Positions 23,262-27,519 of a DNA stretch of 27,519 nt are shown piece after piece (position 1 is the stretch's first letter; each line of letters starts with the position of its first letter). This DNA comes from a virus. A program made the position numbers and the translations under genes. The notes under the pieces were generated by a model. The model was not told the DNA's origin. It was given only the letters and a program-made list of their open reading frames with translations, and ran no database searches. The stretch spans positions 1-27,519 of the IMG/VR virus record IMGVR_UViG_3300020601_001305; one strand, written 5' to 3'.

Positions 23262-24637
23262 AACAAGTGAGCTAATTCAGGAAATACATCTTTAGCATTT
23301 ACTCCTCTAATAGCATCAAGTTTGTTTACATACTCTTTGAATCCCGGAAGCAGATGACTCTTGTCTTCGGCGTCCATATGATTTAGTATTGCTTCCCAAC
23401 GTCTCCAACCATACGGATTTAATTCCCAAAAGTTAGGATCCTGTGTCCAACTGTCATATAAAAATTCTTTGAATTTTCCAAACAGTTCACGTATTTCTGC
23501 TTTGTCCTCTTTTGGTAATATTTGTATACTCATAAATGTTGGAATATACAATAAGTGCATATTGATTAGACCGCCGCCGACTTTTACTCCACGAATTTCT
23601 TCTGTGTTTACTTTTTTAAAATCTTGTGATATTTTCCAGTGAATAAAGTCTGGCAAATGTTTAATGTTAAAAATTTGTATAGCAGTGGCAATACTTGGCC
23701 GTATGTTGTCAGGTGTATTATCCAACATGTGTAAGTTACGTTCTACAGTATCCCAGTCTGTTGGAAACCGTATGTAGTTGTTACGTGGTCCAGCAGCGTC
23801 CATACTAACACCTACTTTTACTATTTCAAAGTGTTTCCATAAATTAATTAAATCTTTATCAACTAATATGCCATTTGTATTATAGCGTAAACGTATACGT
23901 TTATGATAGCCTTGTCTAACAATTTCTTCGATAAACTTTTTGTGTTCTTTTATCATCAATGGCTCACCGCCAGCAAAGTATACTTCACGTAGATTAGGTA
24001 TTTGTTTGTATAGATCGTCCCAGAATATTTCTTGTTCGTGCCACTTGTTGTTGAAAGCAGATTTATCCCATTGCATCTGTCTCTTGACTTCTAGATCTTT
24101 TAGCTGTGGCTCTAATACTTTCCAGTCCTTTACCCACTTGCTGCTGTCATGTGGCGAACACATTACACACTTGATATTACAAGTATGCCCAAGACGCAGG
24201 TCTAAATATTGTAGTTCTTCTTTGTAGTATCCATCTTTGTGTGTTTCGTTTAATAAATCTTGTATATCAAGACCACGTTCCATCCAGGTTCCTGTTTCCC
24301 ACACACGTTTGCTTACTACACCCTTTGATTCTTCAGCAAAACACTTTGTACAACTAGCAGGTATTTTACCATCCATCATGGTACGTCTTACACCACGCAT
24401 GTATTCGCTGTTCCATGCTTCCATAGGAGATGTTGACGCAAAGTTTATATGCTGTCCGCTATCGTCTTTTACAATACCCACTGTATGATCTGTGCCTGCT
24501 CCGCTGGCGTTAGCACTACAGCACAACCGCATATCTCCATTTGGACGTGTGGCCATGTGTATCCAAGGCAACGCACAAAAAGTTTCTGTTGCTTCTGCTT
24601 TTAGTCTGTTATTAAATAATTCTAAAAAGTCTGTCAT
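23258..24637 (-). CDS. Radical SAM protein, class A (N-terminal twitch)
   Basis: A 459-aa protein, the longest class A member. Residues 1-105 hold the twitch/SPASM-like set: C21 (FCALPWIHMA), C39-C40 (GDMRLCC) and C96-x2-C99. The core follows with C153-x3-C157-x2-C160 (CNIKCVMCSP), FAGGEPLMIKEH, YNTNGI and SMDAAGPRNNYIR. The spacing between C39-C40 and C96 is wider than in the other copies owing to an insert. It starts in an ATGA overlap with the methyltransferase-like gene upstream. The closest relative in the window is 14317-15582 (shared CxP or CLHPF start, FAGGEPLM). Function unknown; the family includes peptide and protein modifiers. Confidence 0.9.
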   Translation of the reverse strand: MTDFLELFNNRLKAEATETFCALPWIHMATRPNGDMRLCCSANASGAGTDHTVGIVKDDSGQHINFASTSPMEAWNSEYMRGVRRTMMDGKIPASCTKCFAEESKGVVSKRVWETGTWMERGLDIQDLLNETHKDGYYKEELQYLDLRLGHTCNIKCVMCSPHDSSKWVKDWKVLEPQLKDLEVKRQMQWDKSAFNNKWHEQEIFWDDLYKQIPNLREVYFAGGEPLMIKEHKKFIEEIVRQGYHKRIRLRYNTNGILVDKDLINLWKHFEIVKVGVSMDAAGPRNNYIRFPTDWDTVERNLHMLDNTPDNIRPSIATAIQIFNIKHLPDFIHWKISQDFKKVNTEEIRGVKVGGGLINMHLLYIPTFMSIQILPKEDKAEIRELFGKFKEFLYDSWTQDPNFWELNPYGWRRWEAILNHMDAEDKSHLLPGFKEYVNKLDAIRGVNAKDVFPELAHLL

Positions 24638-25236
24638 TTGCGCCCAATCAAAAGATATCTATCATACAATGGTAATTTAAGAGTATCCTCTGTATATATC
24701 TTTTGTAAACCACTGGACATTTTGAATTCTTCTAATGAATCATAACAACGAATATGATCAGCAATACTTTTATAATTGTTATTTTGTATAGCAATAGCAC
24801 TTGTTTTTGGAACACGTTCTAACCATGTTTCATATTGTTCTTGTGTTATATGTTCTGTACTAGTGTTTATTACAAGATCAGGAGTAAATTCATATTCGTA
24901 TGTACACATATCGCAAGTAATAGCATTAAATTTGCCTTCAATTTCTTGCCTCTTACAAATCATGTTAGCAACTTCTTCACAACTCGGATCTATATCAACA
25001 CTACGTATGTCATTTATGTCTAATTTACTGTTAAACAACAAACTAGATAATACACCGTTCCAACCGCCAAAGATTACAATGTTCTCTTGACGCCAATGAG
25101 AATTATGTAGATGCTCTACAAGCCACACTTTGCTTTTAAGTTGTCCTTTCCAAAAACTTTCTAACACACCGAAATGATTTTCGTTGTTTCGCACAGCATC
25201 CATCCAAAATGCTACATCGTCTAAGTCTACCAACAT
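24634..25236 (-). CDS. Class I methyltransferase-like protein
   Basis: A 200-aa protein with a Rossmann-like pattern: IVIFGGWNGVLSS (SAM-binding strand and Gly turn), RSVDIDPSCE (acidic end of strand 2) and DLVINTSTEHI (motif IV area). The C-terminal third, AIAIQNNN to YLLIGRK, aligns with 7409-8308, and both carry a GQ..SK.WL block before the Gly turn. This copy is about 100 residues shorter at its N-terminus. It overlaps neighbours by 10 and 4 bases. Placed directly upstream of a class A radical SAM gene. Substrate and catalytic residues unknown; an inactive fold relative cannot be excluded. Confidence 0.7.
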   Translation of the reverse strand: MLVDLDDVAFWMDAVRNNENHFGVLESFWKGQLKSKVWLVEHLHNSHWRQENIVIFGGWNGVLSSLLFNSKLDINDIRSVDIDPSCEEVANMICKRQEIEGKFNAITCDMCTYEYEFTPDLVINTSTEHITQEQYETWLERVPKTSAIAIQNNNYKSIADHIRCYDSLEEFKMSSGLQKIYTEDTLKLPLYDRYLLIGRK

Positions 25237-26213
25237 GTTTTAATCATTTCTTGTCTAATTTTTTTAAAGTGTTGAAAATTATGTTTTCTAATTTCTAACG
25301 TGGCTTGATTAAGTTCTTCTATAGAATAATTATTAATTGTATTATACAACGAATTGGCTGCCATGTAAAGTCTTTTTTTATAGTCTTCATTGTCATAACT
25401 TTCGTCCCAAATTTTATCAAAAGTTCTAAATCCAAGTTCTTTCAAATATTTTAAAGAATGCTTAGGTCCTACAATGATAAATGCTTGTTTACAAACTATA
25501 GGCTTCCATATTTTTTCGCTAAAAAACAAATTGCCAGTATTATTCCATTCTTGTCTATAATATGTTTCAGTTACAACATTTATTAAAGACTTAGCATATA
25601 TTAAAGGATTATAATCATTTGGCCTTGAACCTATTCCGTCAATAGATATTTTATGAAAGTCGCTACTTACAAGTCCTTTATCTAATATTTCATTATTTTG
25701 TAAATCTTGTATTAGTAAAACTCTATGTTCATGATGTCTGTTATTCAAACAACAAAAATACATATCTTTTCGATATGAAAACTTTTTTAATCTATAGTCT
25801 ATAAGATTATCGTATACTCTATGATACCACTCGGGATAATAAAAAGCAGTAAAAACTTTTGGCAACTTATATTGTTGTAGCCAATCTTCATATTCTTCTG
25901 CTGTGCTTTTTAAACTAGTAGAAAAATAAACTTTGTTGTGTAAATTATTTTCATTAACAAACGCATCTATTTTTTTAAATCTGCGTTTGGCATAACCTTC
26001 TAAGTTATCATGTAAAATATAAAAAACATTTTCATTTTCTTTTACATTTTTTATAATCTCTTCGTCATCGCGATCTCTAAAATATTTTATAAAAAAATAT
26101 TTTCCAACAGGATTTTCCTGCCAGTGTTGAAAAGACTTGTAAGGTAATCCAAATGGATCTGTATATCTATTATGAGCCTTATTACTATAGTTTATGTTAG
26201 AATTGATTTCCAA
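25227..26213 (-). CDS. Putative glycosyltransferase-like protein
   Basis: A 328-aa protein. The C-terminal region FFSEKIWKPIVCKQAFIIVG followed by LKELGFRTF and WDESYD (about 230-275) resembles the donor-binding end of fucosyltransferase (GT10)- or exostosin-like GT-B proteins, where a Glu-Lys pair and a small Pro/Val loop precede a Gly turn. The N-terminal half (DRDDEEIIKN, VFYILHDNLEG, KVYFSTSL, KVFTAFYY) fits the acceptor-side Rossmann domain but has no signature. No signal peptide or membrane segment. It overlaps the epimerase gene upstream by 22 bases and the methyltransferase-like gene downstream by 10. Sugar transfer from a nucleotide donor made by the SDR and aminotransferase genes beside it is plausible but inferred. 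Confidence 0.65.
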   Translation of the reverse strand: MEINSNINYSNKAHNRYTDPFGLPYKSFQHWQENPVGKYFFIKYFRDRDDEEIIKNVKENENVFYILHDNLEGYAKRRFKKIDAFVNENNLHNKVYFSTSLKSTAEEYEDWLQQYKLPKVFTAFYYPEWYHRVYDNLIDYRLKKFSYRKDMYFCCLNNRHHEHRVLLIQDLQNNEILDKGLVSSDFHKISIDGIGSRPNDYNPLIYAKSLINVVTETYYRQEWNNTGNLFFSEKIWKPIVCKQAFIIVGPKHSLKYLKELGFRTFDKIWDESYDNEDYKKRLYMAANSLYNTINNYSIEELNQATLEIRKHNFQHFKKIRQEMIKTCW

Positions 26214-27103
26214 TGGTGTATAGTCCTTTCAACACCTTCTTCGTAAGATACTTTGGGTTTCCACCCAGTTTTACTTGTAAGAAGATTATGATTACTATTA
26301 AGCCACCAAATTTCTCCGTGTCGTGGATCTTTTGTATCCCAGTTTATAGTTCCATTCCACCCTAATTGCTGTTGGATATAATGAGCACAATCTTTAATCT
26401 TACGTGGATCATCTGGTCCAATAGTATAGAAGTTGCCTTTACACGCATCTCTATTTTCAATTACAGCCATCCACGCATCTAGCAAGTCACTAATGTAAAT
26501 AAAGTTTCTATAAGGTTCAGCATAACCTAAATTACAAGTATCACCTTTTATCATTTGAGAAATAATTTGTTCAGTAACGAAAAAGTCATTGTCTTTGCGT
26601 CCGTAACTATTAGTCTGTCTAAAACTAGCCCAAGGCAAACCGTATGCTCTACCAGCATATTCTAAATATTTTTCACAACCATACTTGGCAACAGCATAAG
26701 GAGCATTTGGATTAGGCTGCGTATATTCATCAAAAGCAACGCTTTCTTTATAAGTTCCGGTTTGTTCTACTTCATCTGAAATGGGTTGCCAGCCATAAAC
26801 TTCCATTGTACTTGCGAATACAAAATAAGGTAATGTACTTAGTTGTCTACATGCTTCGATAAGATTTACTGTTCCTACATAATTTACTTCACTAAAACTT
26901 ACTTGTTCGTAAAAACTTTTTTGAACTTCTGTCCTTGCTGCTAAATGAACTACAATATCAGGATTTACTTCTTTTACTTCTTGTTGAATACCAGTGTGAT
27001 GTGTCAAGTCTGTTTTTAATTCGTGAACTTCTCCAATTGCTTGTAATCTAGGTAACAAATGCTGTCCAATAAATCCGCTTGATCCAGTTAATAATATTTT
27101 CAT
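26192..27103 (-). CDS. NAD-dependent sugar epimerase/dehydratase (extended SDR)
   Basis: A 303-aa protein from ATG 27103. It has the NAD-binding TGSSGFIGQH (residues 6-15), DIVVHLAA, an ASTMEVYG catalytic Ser/Thr strand, and the YAVAK (Y-x3-K) catalytic pair. Later YRNFIYISDLLDA and GNFYTIGP are typical of nucleotide-sugar epimerases and dehydratases. Size and order are normal for the family. I chose 27103 over an in-frame ATG at 27133 because AAGGAG (27116-27111) is a well-spaced ribosome binding site for it. It would act on an NDP-sugar; which one cannot be told. First gene of the leftward unit, divergent from a DegT-type aminotransferase, its usual partner in amino-sugar pathways. Confidence 0.9.
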   Translation of the reverse strand: MKILLTGSSGFIGQHLLPRLQAIGEVHELKTDLTHHTGIQQEVKEVNPDIVVHLAARTEVQKSFYEQVSFSEVNYVGTVNLIEACRQLSTLPYFVFASTMEVYGWQPISDEVEQTGTYKESVAFDEYTQPNPNAPYAVAKYGCEKYLEYAGRAYGLPWASFRQTNSYGRKDNDFFVTEQIISQMIKGDTCNLGYAEPYRNFIYISDLLDAWMAVIENRDACKGNFYTIGPDDPRKIKDCAHYIQQQLGWNGTINWDTKDPRHGEIWWLNSNHNLLTSKTGWKPKVSYEEGVERTIHHWKSILT

Positions 27104-27110
27104 GTAGAAC

Positions 27111-27127
27111 TCCTTACAGTATTTACG
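27111..27127 (-). promoter_or_regulatory. Late-type promoter box and ribosome binding site for the epimerase gene
   Basis: CGTAAATA on the minus strand (27127-27120), two mismatches from TATAAATA, then a short leader holding AAGGAG (27116-27111), 7 bases before ATG 27103. The layout matches that of the fibre gene (GATAAATA, GGAG, ATG) and contrasts with the leaderless heads elsewhere. Confidence 0.5.
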
Positions 27128-27160
27128 ATCCATTAACCATGTACTTATTAGATCTGGTGG

Positions 27161-27167
27161 TTAAATA
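27161..27167 (+). promoter_or_regulatory. Late-type promoter box before the aminotransferase gene
   Basis: TTAAATA followed by 4 bases (CATT) and ATG 27172. Same 4-base spacing as the boxes at 12788, 19445 and 19467. It favours ATG 27172 over the in-frame ATG at 27139, which lies upstream of the box. Confidence 0.5.
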
Positions 27168-27171
27168 CATT

Positions 27172-27519
27172 ATGTTTGATACGGTAGATAAGTTTGAAAA
27201 AGAAATAGCAGAATTTTTTGGTGCTCCATATGCTGTAAGCACTGACTGCTGTACTCATGCTATCGAATTAATTCTAAGATACAAGGAAGTAAAAAATGTA
27301 TCTGTGCCAAAGCAAACATATCTAAGTGTACCTATGACAGCAAAAAAAGTAGGTGCTACTGTATCATGGGCAAACACTCGATGGGAAGAATATTATTATC
27401 TAAGTCAAAACATATACGATGCTGCTGTGTTATGGAGACGAAACAGTTATATTGTCAACAGTTATATGTGTTTAAGTTTTCAATTTAAAAAACATTTGAG
27501 TTTAGGTAGGGGTGGTGCT
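27172..27519 (+). CDS. DegT/DnrJ/EryC1-type sugar aminotransferase (partial, compact)
   Basis: Only the first 116 codons are present; the gene runs past the right edge. It shows the PLP-enzyme pattern of the DegT/DnrJ/EryC1/StrS group: FE.E.A.FFGAPYAV followed by STDCCTHAIEL (SGT.AL region), VPKQTYLSVPM, GATV, a YDAA strand (family EDaAqa) and SFQFKKHLSLGRGGA, where K106 or K107 would be the PLP lysine. In the family that lysine lies near residue 185; here the stretch between GATV and YDAA is only about 20 residues, so a segment is missing. It would transfer an amino group to an NDP-4-keto-sugar, fitting the divergent SDR gene. Start at 27172 chosen by the promoter box; 27139 is possible. A pseudoenzyme is possible given the deletion. 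Confidence 0.75.
   Translation, partial: MFDTVDKFEKEIAEFFGAPYAVSTDCCTHAIELILRYKEVKNVSVPKQTYLSVPMTAKKVGATVSWANTRWEEYYYLSQNIYDAAVLWRRNSYIVNSYMCLSFQFKKHLSLGRGGA

Noticed and set aside
27104-27133. Extended start for the epimerase at ATG 27133
   Set aside because: The well-spaced AAGGAG and the canonical MKILLTGSSGFIG N-terminus favour 27103.
27139-27171. Extended start for the aminotransferase at ATG 27139
   Set aside because: In frame, but it lies upstream of the TTAAATA box, and the extra residues do not resemble the family start; kept as an alternative only.
1-27519. Bacterial RiPP or capsule locus in a chromosome
   Set aside because: Late T4-type octamers, the fibre-like protein, near-total coding density and strand-switching overlaps fit a phage better; a prophage or island cannot be fully excluded from this window alone.
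1-27519. tRNA, CRISPR, insertion-sequence ends or rho-independent terminators
   Set aside because: No cloverleaf, regular repeat-spacer array, transposase or GC hairpin followed by a T run was found in the few short intergenic gaps by eye.

Overview
This AT-rich window is almost wholly coding. Genes are packed head to tail with 1 to 29 base overlaps, and no stretch over about 75 bases lacks a gene. The best reading is a piece of a large, lytic, T4-like marine tailed-phage genome. The supports are T4-late-type promoter octamers (TATAAATA or close variants) at gene-cluster heads, perfect sigma70-type promoters at two others, a repeat-rich tail-fibre-like protein, and phage-style overlapping gene packing. 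The host cannot be named from the sequence. No tRNA, rRNA, CRISPR array, insertion sequence or replication gene was seen.

The content is dominated by radical SAM enzymes: 14 genes, one of them cut by the left edge. They fall into four architectures. Class A has an N-terminal twitch/SPASM-like Cys domain ahead of the radical SAM core (<1-267, 2955-4082, 14317-15582, 23258-24637). Class B is about 340-365 aa, has a GNxGDP-like motif in place of GGEP, and carries a C-terminal Cys region (264-1361, 5094-6116, 6113-7192, 18394-19440). Class C is about 300-315 aa with GGEP and a compact C-terminal Cys cluster (1349-2296, 15560-16504, 16492-17388, 22353-23261). Class D is about 350 aa with a very Cys-rich C-terminus (17379-18431, 21305-22360).

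Layout. (1) 9617 to <1, leftward: one long overlapping operon behind a perfect sigma70 promoter. It encodes a glycosyltransferase-like protein with internal repeats, a methyltransferase-like protein, a 74-aa aromatic-rich small protein, six radical SAM proteins, a second glycosyltransferase-like protein and a CMP-sugar (NeuA-type) cytidylyltransferase. (2) 9691-12161, rightward: a tail-fibre-like structural gene behind a late promoter, plus a coupled unknown gene. (3) 12127-13616: two divergent 2OG-Fe(II)-oxygenase-like genes. (4) 13635-18431, rightward: a PP-loop ATPase with a QueC-like Cys site, then radical SAM genes A-C-C-D, behind a second perfect sigma70 promoter. (5) 18394-19440, leftward, one class B gene, and 19479-21357, rightward, a third 2OG oxygenase and an unknown gene. 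These two units diverge from a pair of perfect TATAAATA octamers. (6) 27103-21305, leftward: a sugar epimerase/dehydratase, a glycosyltransferase-like protein, a second methyltransferase-like protein, then radical SAM genes A-C-D. (7) 27172 onward, rightward: the start of an unusually compact DegT-type aminotransferase.

Taken together, activated-sugar genes (NeuA, SDR, DegT), sugar-transfer-like genes, methyltransferase-like genes, three hydroxylase-like genes and 14 radical SAM genes look like a dedicated chemical-modification island. Its natural targets could be virion surface proteins such as the fibre, a glycan on them, or a small peptide. The target is inference. A second theme is promoter placement: at most cluster heads the promoter octamer or -10 box lies only 4-6 bases from the start codon, which predicts leaderless mRNAs.
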